Assembly (NCBI GenBank): GCA_007695045.1
Contig: REEP01000045.1
Span: 1-63,700 of the forward strand
Direction of reading: 5' to 3'
Length of the DNA stretch: 63,700 bases
Origin: Rhodospirillales bacterium
Lineage (GTDB): Bacteria; Pseudomonadota; Alphaproteobacteria; Rhodospirillales; Defluviicoccaceae
A program made the translations under genes and the position numbers. Shown one piece after another: positions 1-7,575 of the stretch (positions within the stretch are counted from its first letter, which is position 1; the number at the start of each line of letters is the position of its first letter). The notes under the pieces were generated by a model. The model saw nothing but the letters and a program-made list of their open reading frames with translations. It was not told the DNA's origin and made no database searches.

Positions 1-319
1 CCCCTCTCCCCCAAAGGGGGAGAGGATGGGTGAGGGGGCGCAAAAAAATCCCCCACGGGGCGGAGTGGCGCCCTCTCCCCCGAATCGCGCGCGCTCTCAC
101 GAACCCTCACCCTCCCATCCGGCCTGCGGCCGGACGGGCCCCTCCCTCTCCCGCGCCGCGGGCGAGGGGCTTAAGGGCGCTCTCTGTCCCCTCCCTCTCC
201 CGCTGACGCGGGCGAGGGGGAGAGGGGGCGGCGGCCTTGCCGAACGCGCTTCCATCCTTGATATCAGGGGTATCCGGGGCATGGCGGGTCGGAACCGGGC
301 CCGCGAACGAGGGTACGCG
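1..319. repeat. Intergenic palindromic C/G-tract repeats upstream of prfA
   Basis: No gene is supported here. Positions 3-25 form a perfect 10-bp stem (CCTCTCCCCC, loop AAA). Positions 139-169 and 188-227 carry two imperfect palindromes built on the same theme, CCCTCTCCCGC facing GCGGGCGAGGG. These are dispersed intergenic palindromes of the kind common in high-GC alphaproteobacteria. The frame continuous with prfA stays open through this stretch, but its translation is Arg/Pro-rich low complexity and is not part of the release factor. Confidence 0.6.
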
Positions 320-1393
320 ATGAAACTGGAGGAAACCCTGGCGCGGGTGGCGGCGCGCTATGACGAACTCGGCGCCATCCTGGCCGATCCGGATGTGGCG
401 TCCTCCGACCGCTTTGCCCGACTGTCCAAGGAATATGCCGACCTCGGCCCGATCATCGACGCGCTGAACCGGCTCCGGGCGGCGGAGACCGAGGCGCGGG
501 ACCTGGAAGCGCTGATCCAGGACGCCGCCGGCGACCCCGAGATGGCGGCGATGGCCGAGGACGAGCTCGAGACCCTGCGACAGCGGCGCCCGGAGCTGGA
601 GCAGCGGCTTCAACGCCTTCTGCTGCCCAGGGACGAAGCCGACGAGAAGAACGCCATCCTGGAGGTGCGGGCCGGCACCGGCGGCGAGGAGGCGGCGCTG
701 TTCGCGGCCGACCTGTTCCGGATGTACCAGCGCTATGCCGAACAGCAGGGCTGGCGGTTCGAGGTGATGTCGGTGAACGAGACCGGCATCGGCGGCTTCA
801 AGGAGGCGACCGCATCCGTGACGGGGCGCAACGTGTTCGCCCGCCTGAAGTTCGAATCCGGCGTCCACCGGGTGCAACGGGTGCCGGAAACGGAAGCGGG
901 CGGCCGCATCCACACCTCGGCCGCCACCGTGGCGGTGCTGCCGGAAGCGGAGGATGTGGACATCCACATCGACGAGAAGGACCTCAGGATCGACGTCTAT
1001 CGCTCCAGCGGCCCGGGCGGGCAGTCGGTCAACACCACCGACAGCGCCGTCCGCATCACCCACGTTCCCACCGGCATCGTGGTGGCGCAGCAGGACGAGA
1101 AGTCCCAGCACAAGAACCGCGCCAAGGCGATGAAGATCCTGAAAGCGCGCCTCTATGACGCGGAGCGGGCCCGCGCCGATTCGGAACGGGCGGCGGCGCG
1201 CAAGTCCCAGGTGGGCAGCGGCGACCGGTCGGAGCGCATCCGCACCTACAACTTCCCGCAAGGCCGGATCACCGACCACCGCATCAACCTGACGCTCTAC
1301 AAGCTCGACCGGGTACTGGCCGGCGAGCTCGACGAGGTGATCGACGCCCTGACCGCCGAGGACGAGGCGCTGCGGCTGGCATCCCTGCAATGA
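320..1393 (+). CDS. prfA: Peptide chain release factor 1
   Basis: RF1 recognises UAA and UAG in the ribosomal A site and triggers peptidyl-tRNA hydrolysis. The 357-residue product has the normal family length when started at the ATG at 320, which begins [10 protein letters not shown]. The PxT-type stop-codon recognition tripeptide is PET (residues 189-191), and the catalytic GGQ lies at 233-235 within [12 protein letters not shown]. The Gln of GGQ is the substrate of PrmC, encoded by the next gene, which overlaps it by 4 nt (ATGA). The frame is open far upstream, but that part is repeat DNA, so I reject the longer start. Confidence 0.97.
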   Translation: MKLEETLARVAARYDELGAILADPDVASSDRFARLSKEYADLGPIIDALNRLRAAETEARDLEALIQDAAGDPEMAAMAEDELETLRQRRPELEQRLQRLLLPRDEADEKNAILEVRAGTGGEEAALFAADLFRMYQRYAEQQGWRFEVMSVNETGIGGFKEATASVTGRNVFARLKFESGVHRVQRVPETEAGGRIHTSAATVAVLPEAEDVDIHIDEKDLRIDVYRSSGPGGQSVNTTDSAVRITHVPTGIVVAQQDEKSQHKNRAKAMKILKARLYDAERARADSERAAARKSQVGSGDRSERIRTYNFPQGRITDHRINLTLYKLDRVLAGELDEVIDALTAEDEALRLASLQ

Positions 1394-2304
1394 CCCAAGT
1401 CGCCGCTGGAGCCGCCGCCGGAGCCGCCGGAGCTGCGGGTCCGCTCACGTTCGCCGCCGCCCTGGATGCCGCGGCCGACACGCTGCGGCGGGCCGGCATT
1501 CCCGCCCCGCGCCTGGAGGCGCGGCTGCTGCTGTGCCACGTCGTCGACGTCGGCATGGCCACGGTGATCGGCCATCCGGAACGACGGCTGGATGCGGCCG
1601 GCCGGGCGCGGTTGGAGACACTCGTCCTGGAGCGGGCCCGGCGCCGGCCGCTCGCCCAGATCCTCGGCATGCGCGAGTTTTGGAGCCTGCCGATTGGCGT
1701 GACATCGGACGTGCTGGTGCCGAGGCCGGAGTCGGAAACCCTGGTGGAAGCGGTGTTGGAGCGCGTCGGCGATCGCGGCCGCCCCACCCGCGTCCTCGAT
1801 CTCGGTACCGGCAGCGGCTGCCTGCTGCTGGCGCTGCTGAGCGAATTGCCGGCGGCCACCGGCATCGGTGTCGACCGGTCGCGGGCGGCGCTCCGCGTGG
1901 CGCGGGATAACGCGGTCGCCCTGGGGCTCGTCGGCCGCGCCCGGTTCGTGCAGGGAGACTGGACCGGGCCGCTCCGGGCCCGGTTCGATATCATCGTTGC
2001 CAATCCGCCCTATGTCCCGACGGCCGTTCTGGCCACCCTGGAGCCGGAAGTGGCCCGTTATGAGCCGCACCAAGCCCTGGACGGCGGCGCCGACGGCCTC
2101 GCCGCCTACCGCGCCCTCATTCCCGGCCTCGCCGCAATCCTCTGCACCGGCGCGGTAGTGGCGCTGGAGGTGGGGGCGGGACAGGCGGCCGCGGTGGCGG
2201 CCCTGCTGCGTGACCATGGCCTGGCGGACAGTGCCGTCCGCAACGACCTGGCCGGCGTGGCCCGCTGCGTGATCGCATCCGACGGCCAACCACCGGGCGC
2301 TTAA
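1390..2304 (+). CDS. prmC: Release factor glutamine N5-methyltransferase
   Basis: PrmC (HemK) methylates the GGQ glutamine of RF1/RF2 using S-adenosylmethionine. The 304-residue protein has a helical N-terminal substrate domain, a PRPESE segment (111-116), SAM-binding motif [10 protein letters not shown] (136-144) and the diagnostic active-site NPPY (205-208). It starts inside the prfA stop codon, so translational coupling with its substrate gene is likely. The first 20 residues are Ala/Gly-rich and could be slightly over-extended if a later start is used. Confidence 0.96.
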   Translation: MTQVAAGAAAGAAGAAGPLTFAAALDAAADTLRRAGIPAPRLEARLLLCHVVDVGMATVIGHPERRLDAAGRARLETLVLERARRRPLAQILGMREFWSLPIGVTSDVLVPRPESETLVEAVLERVGDRGRPTRVLDLGTGSGCLLLALLSELPAATGIGVDRSRAALRVARDNAVALGLVGRARFVQGDWTGPLRARFDIIVANPPYVPTAVLATLEPEVARYEPHQALDGGADGLAAYRALIPGLAAILCTGAVVALEVGAGQAAAVAALLRDHGLADSAVRNDLAGVARCVIASDGQPPGA

Positions 2305-2349
2305 CCTAGGTGAAGGCAGGCGGAGCGCGCGCGGAATAATCTCATCCGC

Positions 2350-3444
2350 ATGCCTCGGCATGAAATTCATCCGGCGCACGGGGTCGAATACCTCCAGGTG
2401 CTGAACGAGCACGGCGACCTCGACGAAGCCCTGGATCCGAACCTGTCCGATGCGCTGTTGCACCGGATCCATCGCGCCATGCTGCTGAGCCGGCGCTTTG
2501 ACGAGCGCCTGCTGAAGCTGCAGCGGCAGGGCCGCATCGGCACCTTCGCCACCGTTTCCGGACAGGAAGCCTCGCAGATCGGCTCGGTGGCGGCCCTCCG
2601 GGACAGCGACTGGATGGTGCCGTCGTACCGGGAGGGTTCCGTGTCGCTGTGGCGGGGAACGCCGATCAGCGGCATCCTTCTTTATACCGCCGGCTACAAC
2701 GAGGGCGGCGCGATCCCCGAAGGGCAGAACGATCTGCCGGTGGCCATCCCCGTGGGCAGCCAGATGCTGCACGCCGTCGGCATCGGCTACGGCATCAACA
2801 TGCGCCGCGATGGCGGCGTCGTGATGACCTACTTCGGCGATGGCGCCACCTCCCAGGGCGACTTTCACGAGGCCATGAACTTCGCGGCCGTGTTCCGCAC
2901 GCCCGTCGTGTTCCTGTGCCAGAACAATCAGTGGGCGATCTCGGTCCCGCGCGAGCAGCAGACGCGGTCCCGGACCATCGCCCAGAAGGCACTCGCCTAT
3001 GGCATGCCGGGCCTTCAAGTGGACGGCAACGACGTGCTGGCGGTCTATGCGGCTTGCGCGGAAGCGGTGAAGCGGGCACGCGAAGACCACGAGCCGACCC
3101 TGATCGAATGCGTGACCTACCGCCTGTCCGTGCACACCACCGCCGACGACCCGACCAAGTATCGCGACGACAGCGAGGTGGAGGCCTGGAAGCGGCGCGA
3201 CCCGATCCCGCGCTTCCAGAACTATCTGAAGGACAAGGGCCTGCTCTCCGATGACGACATCGCGGACCTCGAGGACGAGATCAAGCGCGAGATCGAGGAC
3301 GGTTGGAAGGAAGCCCAGGCGCGCATGGCGGAGCTGACCGACCCCGCGCACATGTTCGAACATGTTTATGCCGAGATGCCCTACGCCCTGGCCGAGCAGC
3401 GCGATGCCTTCCGCCGGGGCCGGCCGCAAGAGGGTGACGGATGA
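2350..3444 (+). CDS. pdhA: Pyruvate/2-oxoacid dehydrogenase E1 component, alpha subunit
   Basis: This is the thiamine-diphosphate-dependent E1 alpha subunit, which decarboxylates a 2-oxoacid and passes the acyl group to E2 lipoate. The 364 residues carry the ThDP/Mg motif starting at GDG (163-165) and closing with NN (192-193). It resembles the heterotetrameric type found in Bacillus/Thermus and in branched-chain complexes. Pyruvate rather than branched-chain oxoacids is my best guess; sequence alone does not settle it. It overlaps the beta-subunit gene by 4 nt and lies 45 nt after prmC, with no strong Shine-Dalgarno visible. Confidence 0.9.
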   Translation: MPRHEIHPAHGVEYLQVLNEHGDLDEALDPNLSDALLHRIHRAMLLSRRFDERLLKLQRQGRIGTFATVSGQEASQIGSVAALRDSDWMVPSYREGSVSLWRGTPISGILLYTAGYNEGGAIPEGQNDLPVAIPVGSQMLHAVGIGYGINMRRDGGVVMTYFGDGATSQGDFHEAMNFAAVFRTPVVFLCQNNQWAISVPREQQTRSRTIAQKALAYGMPGLQVDGNDVLAVYAACAEAVKRAREDHEPTLIECVTYRLSVHTTADDPTKYRDDSEVEAWKRRDPIPRFQNYLKDKGLLSDDDIADLEDEIKREIEDGWKEAQARMAELTDPAHMFEHVYAEMPYALAEQRDAFRRGRPQEGDG

Positions 3445-4421
3445 GCGAACTCACCATGGTGCAGGCGATCAACCTCGCCATGCGGCAGGAGATGGATCGG
3501 GACGAGTCCGTCGTGCTGATCGGCGAGGACGTCGGCGTCGACGGCGGCATATTCCGGGTCACGGAAGGGCTGCTCGACCGGTTCGGGGAGGAACGGGTGA
3601 TCGACAGCCCGCTTGCCGAATCGGCCATCGTCGGCGTCTCCATCGGCATGGCGATTGCCGGCCTGAAACCCATCGCGGAAATGCAGTTCTCCGGCTTCAG
3701 CTATTTCGCCTTCCATCAGATCGAGTGCCACGCGGCGCGGATGCGCTGGCGTTCGCAAGGGCGCTATCCCGTGCCCATGGTCGTGCGCATGCCCTATGGT
3801 GCCGGCGTCCGTGCTCTCGAACATCATTCGGAAAGCCGCGAGGCCTACTACGCCCATACCCCCGGGCTCAAAATGGTGATCCCGTCGACGCCGCGGACCG
3901 CGCGCGCGCTGCTGGTGAGCGCCATTCGTGATCCGGATCCGGTGATCTTTTTCGAGCCGAAGCTGATCTACCGTGCCTTTCGCGAAGAGGTGTCGGAGGA
4001 GGAAGATGTTCTGCCCATCGGCCGCCCCCGTGTCGTCCGCGAAGGAGGGGACGTGACCCTGATCAGCTACGGCGCCATGCTGCATCGGACGATCGACGCG
4101 GCCGACCGCCTGCGCGACCAGGACGGGGTTCACGCCGATATCATCGATCTGCTGACCATTGCCCCGCTGGACGAACGGGCCCTGGCCGAATCCGCCCGCA
4201 AGACCGGGCGGGTCGTGATCGTCAACGAGGCACCGCGAAGCTTCGGCCCGGCGGCCGAGATTGTCGCCCGCCTGGTGGAAAAGGCCTTCTTGTACCTCGA
4301 GGCACCGGTCAAGCGGATCACCGGCTACGACGTGCCGGTTCCTTATCTCGCCCGGGAGCAGGCCTACCTCCCCGATGTGGACCGGATCGTCGCCGGCGTG
4401 CGCGAGACCCTGGAATTCTGA
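3441..4421 (+). CDS. pdhB: Pyruvate/2-oxoacid dehydrogenase E1 component, beta subunit
   Basis: E1 beta pairs with the preceding alpha subunit to form the alpha2-beta2 decarboxylase. At 326 residues it has the usual length and the transketolase-like order: MVQAINLAMRQEM near the N-terminus, EDVGVDGGIFRVTEGL, PIAEMQFSGF, HHSESREAYYAHTPGLK and, in the C-terminal domain, APLDERALAESARKTGRVV. It has no N-terminal lipoyl domain, unlike the E1 beta of the common alphaproteobacterial mitochondrial-type PDH. Its stop codon is the first triplet of a tandem 16-bp repeat leading into the E2 gene. Confidence 0.92.
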   Translation: MSELTMVQAINLAMRQEMDRDESVVLIGEDVGVDGGIFRVTEGLLDRFGEERVIDSPLAESAIVGVSIGMAIAGLKPIAEMQFSGFSYFAFHQIECHAARMRWRSQGRYPVPMVVRMPYGAGVRALEHHSESREAYYAHTPGLKMVIPSTPRTARALLVSAIRDPDPVIFFEPKLIYRAFREEVSEEEDVLPIGRPRVVREGGDVTLISYGAMLHRTIDAADRLRDQDGVHADIIDLLTIAPLDERALAESARKTGRVVIVNEAPRSFGPAAEIVARLVEKAFLYLEAPVKRITGYDVPVPYLAREQAYLPDVDRIVAGVRETLEF

Positions 4422-4466
4422 GGAGAGACTGATCTGAGGAGAGACTGATCTGAGGAGAGACTGGCG
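4419..4466 (+). repeat. Threefold 16-bp repeat carrying three Shine-Dalgarno copies
   Basis: The unit TGAGGAGAGACTGATC occurs three times head to tail (4419-4434, 4435-4450, 4451-4466; the last ends GGCG). The first TGA is the pdhB stop and each unit contains AGGAGAG, a good ribosome binding site. Only the third is correctly spaced (7 nt) from the TTG start of the E2 gene. It looks like a slippage duplication that multiplied the ribosome binding site. Confidence 0.95.
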
Positions 4467-5795
4467 TTGAGCGTGGAATTCAGGCTGCAGGACCCCGGTG
4501 AAGGCATCCACGAGGCCGAGATCCGCGAGATCCTGGTCTCCGTCGGCGACACCGTCGAGGAGGGACAGGAGGTTCTGGTCGTCGAAACCGACAAGGCGTC
4601 CGTGGAACTCCCGTCGCCCGCCTCCGGCACCGTGGAGAAGGTGGCGGTGGAGCCCGGCCAGGTGGTCGAGGTGGGCGACCTGCTGATGACCTTCGCGGAA
4701 GAAGACCGCGCTGCCGAGCCGGAGCCCGAGTCCAAGCCTGAGCCCGAAGAACCTCAGCCGGAGCGGGCCAAGCCGAAGGAACGCGAACCGGAAGATGCGG
4801 AACCGGAGAAGCCTGAGCCGGAAGAGACCGAACCGAAGCGCCAGCCCGATGCCGAGCGCCGCCGCCCGGTGCCGGCGTCGCCCGCGACCCGGCGGGTGGC
4901 GAAGGAACTGGGCGTCGACCTGCGCGACGTATCGCCCCGCGAGGGGGAGCGGGTGCGCACGGAGGACGTGCGCGCCCACGCAGGTGACGCGGAAAAGCCG
5001 GACCAGGCAGAGCCGAGCCCGCGCGCGGAGCCGGCGCGAGAGCGTCCCGAAGCGCCGCCGCTGCCCGATTTCGCTGAGTGGGGACCGATCGAGCGCCAGC
5101 CGCTGCGCTCCCTCCGCCGTTCCACCGCCCGGCACATGGCGCACGCCTGGACCCGGATCCCGCACGTCACCCACCACGACCTGGTGGACGTGACCGACCT
5201 GGAACACATGCGTCGCCGCCACGAGGCGGCGGCCGAGACCCGGGGCGGCAAGCTCACCTTGACCGTGTTCGCTCTCAAGGCCGCGGCCGCGGCGCTGTCG
5301 GAATTTCCCCGCTTCAATGCCAGCTTCGACCAAGCCGAGGACGCCCTGATCCTGAAACGGTACTGCCACATCGGGGTGGCGCTGGACAGCGAGCGCGGGC
5401 TGATCGTGCCGGTGATCCGTGACGTGGACCGCAAGAGCGCTTTCGATCTGGCGGTGGAACTGAAGGAACTGTCCGATCGGGTGCGCGGCGGCGAGGCGTC
5501 GAAGGACGATTTGCAAGGTGGCAGCTTCACCGTCACCAACGTGGGCTCGTTGGGCGGCACCGCCTTCACCCCGATCATCAACTGGCCGCAAGTTGCGATC
5601 CTCGGGATGGCGCGATCCCGCCTGCAACCGGTGATCCGGGGCGACCTTGACGATTACCGCGTGGAAGCCCGGTTGATGCTGCCCCTGTCGTTCGCGTTCG
5701 ATCACCGCGCCGGCGACGGCGCCGAGGCCGCCCGCTTCGTCCGCCGCATCGCCGAGCTGCTGGAAGACCCGGAGCAGTTCGCCCTGGCGACATAG
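4467..5795 (+). CDS. pdhC: Dihydrolipoamide acyltransferase (E2) of the 2-oxoacid dehydrogenase complex
   Basis: E2 forms the core of the complex and transfers the acyl group from lipoate to CoA. Domains in 442 residues: one N-terminal lipoyl domain with the modified Lys43 in VETDKASVELPSP; a long Glu/Pro/Lys-rich flexible linker (about 80-132); a peripheral subunit binding domain starting SPATRRVAKELGVD; and the catalytic domain ending in DHRAGDG (412-418), with His413 and Asp417 catalytic. I chose the TTG at 4467 because its spacing to the third AGGAGAG copy is best; a GTG at 4473 is the alternative. No E3 (lpd) gene follows. Confidence 0.93.
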   Translation: MSVEFRLQDPGEGIHEAEIREILVSVGDTVEEGQEVLVVETDKASVELPSPASGTVEKVAVEPGQVVEVGDLLMTFAEEDRAAEPEPESKPEPEEPQPERAKPKEREPEDAEPEKPEPEETEPKRQPDAERRRPVPASPATRRVAKELGVDLRDVSPREGERVRTEDVRAHAGDAEKPDQAEPSPRAEPARERPEAPPLPDFAEWGPIERQPLRSLRRSTARHMAHAWTRIPHVTHHDLVDVTDLEHMRRRHEAAAETRGGKLTLTVFALKAAAAALSEFPRFNASFDQAEDALILKRYCHIGVALDSERGLIVPVIRDVDRKSAFDLAVELKELSDRVRGGEASKDDLQGGSFTVTNVGSLGGTAFTPIINWPQVAILGMARSRLQPVIRGDLDDYRVEARLMLPLSFAFDHRAGDGAEAARFVRRIAELLEDPEQFALAT

Positions 5796-5945
5796 CGCTC
5801 GGGGTCACCGCGGCCGCGCCACTCGCATCGGAGATGGTTCGAGGTCAGGCCCCTTGCCCGGCTGCTGCCGGGCGGCTATCGCATCGGGTGCGCTGATCCT
5901 TCGTTTGCCACCGCTCTGCGAGGCCGCCCCCATGCTGGTCTCCCC

Positions 5946-7544
5946 ATGCTGATCCTGGGGCTCAATTCGACAAGCTACGATGCCGGCGCGGCCCTGCATG
6001 ACGACTATCGCCTCATCGCCGCCATCGCCGAGGAGCGGCTGACCCGCCGCAAGGGGGCCGGCGGCCAGGTGCCCACGAAAGCCGTGGACGAAGTGCTGGC
6101 CGTGGCCGGGGCCGACCGCCGCGACATCGGTGCCGTCGTCCTGGATCGCCGCTCCGGTCATGAGGCGACGGTCGATCCCGCCGGCTTTCTCGCCGGCTAC
6201 CGCCTGCCACCCCGCATCCCGATCCGTTGTTTCGATCACCACCTGGCCCACGCCCTGCCGGCCCTGTTCCACACCGACTGGGACGATGCCCTGCTGTACA
6301 CATCCGACGGCGGCGGCGATCGGGTGCCGTACTCCGCACGGGGATTTCGCAAGGACCGCATCGAAGATCTGTTCACCGCCGGAGACGGTTCCCGACCGGC
6401 GCGACCAGAGAGCCTCGGTCTGGCGTACGGCTATGCCACGGAAGCACTGGGCTATCGCATCAACCGCCACGAGGGCAAGCTGACCGGCCTCGCGGCCTAT
6501 GGGGCGCCGGAGATCGCCGACGATCTGGCGGCGCACTTCCAGGTCACCGATGACGGCCGGGTACTGTCGGATTTCCCGAGCGACCCGGCGATGCGCCGGT
6601 TCGTGCTGGACTGGGCCGCCGGCAAGCCGCCCGAGGTGGTCGCGGCCTCGGTCCAGAAGGTTCTGGAGGACAAGACGCTGGCGGCGGTGGCGCGGTTGCT
6701 GGACCGGGCGGGGAGCCGCAATCTCGGCCTCTCCGGCGGCGTCTTCGGCAACGTCCGGCTCAACCAGCTGCTGGCCGACCGGCTCGGCGTGGCGGAGACC
6801 TTCATCTACCCCGCCATGAGCGATCAGGGCCTCGCCGCCGGCGGCATCCTGCAGTTCCTGCTGCAACGGGACGGTCTCGGTATCTGGCTCGACCGCCGCT
6901 ACCGGCTGGAGCACCTGTACCTGGGCCGCGACTGGGGCTCTGAAACGGATCGTGTTCTGGCGGCGACCCCGGGCTTGCGCCCGCTCGATCTTGCGGGCTT
7001 GAGCCCGGCCGAGGCCGCTGCGGCACGCATCGCGGGCGAAGTGGTCGCGATCTTCACCCGCGGCATGGAATACGGGCCGCGGGCCCTGGGTGCCCGCAGC
7101 ATCCTGGCGGCACCCACCGATGCCCGGATCAACCAGACGCTCAACGCCCGCCTCTCCCGCTCGGACTTCATGCCGTTCGCGCCGGTGGTCCGGGACGTGG
7201 ACGCCGATGCGGTGTTCGATCTCGGCCCGGCCAAGGCGTATGCCGCACGCTTCATGACCATCACCTGCCGGGTGCGCGACGCCTGGCGGGCACGCATCCC
7301 GGCGGTGGTGCACGTGGACGGCACCGCCCGGCCGCAGGTGATCCGGCGCGCCCCCAACCCGCTCTATTACGACATCCTGAGCGCCTACGCGGCCGGCACC
7401 GGCATCCCGGTGCTGATCAACACGTCCTTCAACGCCCATGAGGAGCCGATCATCAACACCCCTGCCGAATGCGCCCGCGCCCTGCTGGACAACCGCGTGG
7501 ATGCGGTGGTGACCCAGCGCGGCCTCTACGCATCCGCCACCTGA
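5946..7544 (+). CDS. Carbamoyltransferase of the NodU/CmcH family
   Basis: Family members transfer a carbamoyl group from carbamoyl phosphate, via carbamoyl-adenylate, to a hydroxyl of a sugar or natural product. The 532 residues show a Kae1-like N-terminal domain with the metal-binding FDHHLAHA (96-103) and SDGGGD (120-125), the ATP-site motif GLSGGVFGNVRLNQ, and the C-terminal domain signatures GMEYGPRALGARSIL, SDFMPFAPVV and LINTSFNAHEEPI. The gene stands alone between the PDH operon and a convergent toxin-like gene, so the acceptor cannot be deduced. Stand-alone copies are often linked to surface polysaccharide or secondary metabolite modification. Confidence 0.9.
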   Translation: MLILGLNSTSYDAGAALHDDYRLIAAIAEERLTRRKGAGGQVPTKAVDEVLAVAGADRRDIGAVVLDRRSGHEATVDPAGFLAGYRLPPRIPIRCFDHHLAHALPALFHTDWDDALLYTSDGGGDRVPYSARGFRKDRIEDLFTAGDGSRPARPESLGLAYGYATEALGYRINRHEGKLTGLAAYGAPEIADDLAAHFQVTDDGRVLSDFPSDPAMRRFVLDWAAGKPPEVVAASVQKVLEDKTLAAVARLLDRAGSRNLGLSGGVFGNVRLNQLLADRLGVAETFIYPAMSDQGLAAGGILQFLLQRDGLGIWLDRRYRLEHLYLGRDWGSETDRVLAATPGLRPLDLAGLSPAEAAAARIAGEVVAIFTRGMEYGPRALGARSILAAPTDARINQTLNARLSRSDFMPFAPVVRDVDADAVFDLGPAKAYAARFMTITCRVRDAWRARIPAVVHVDGTARPQVIRRAPNPLYYDILSAYAAGTGIPVLINTSFNAHEEPIINTPAECARALLDNRVDAVVTQRGLYASAT

Positions 7545-7575
7545 CCGCCAAGCCGCGCCACCGCCGCCCGCCGCA

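Noticed and set aside
26-319. N-terminal extension of release factor 1
   Set aside because: The frame is open, but it encodes Pro/Arg low-complexity sequence over palindromic repeats; RF1 homology begins at the ATG at 320.
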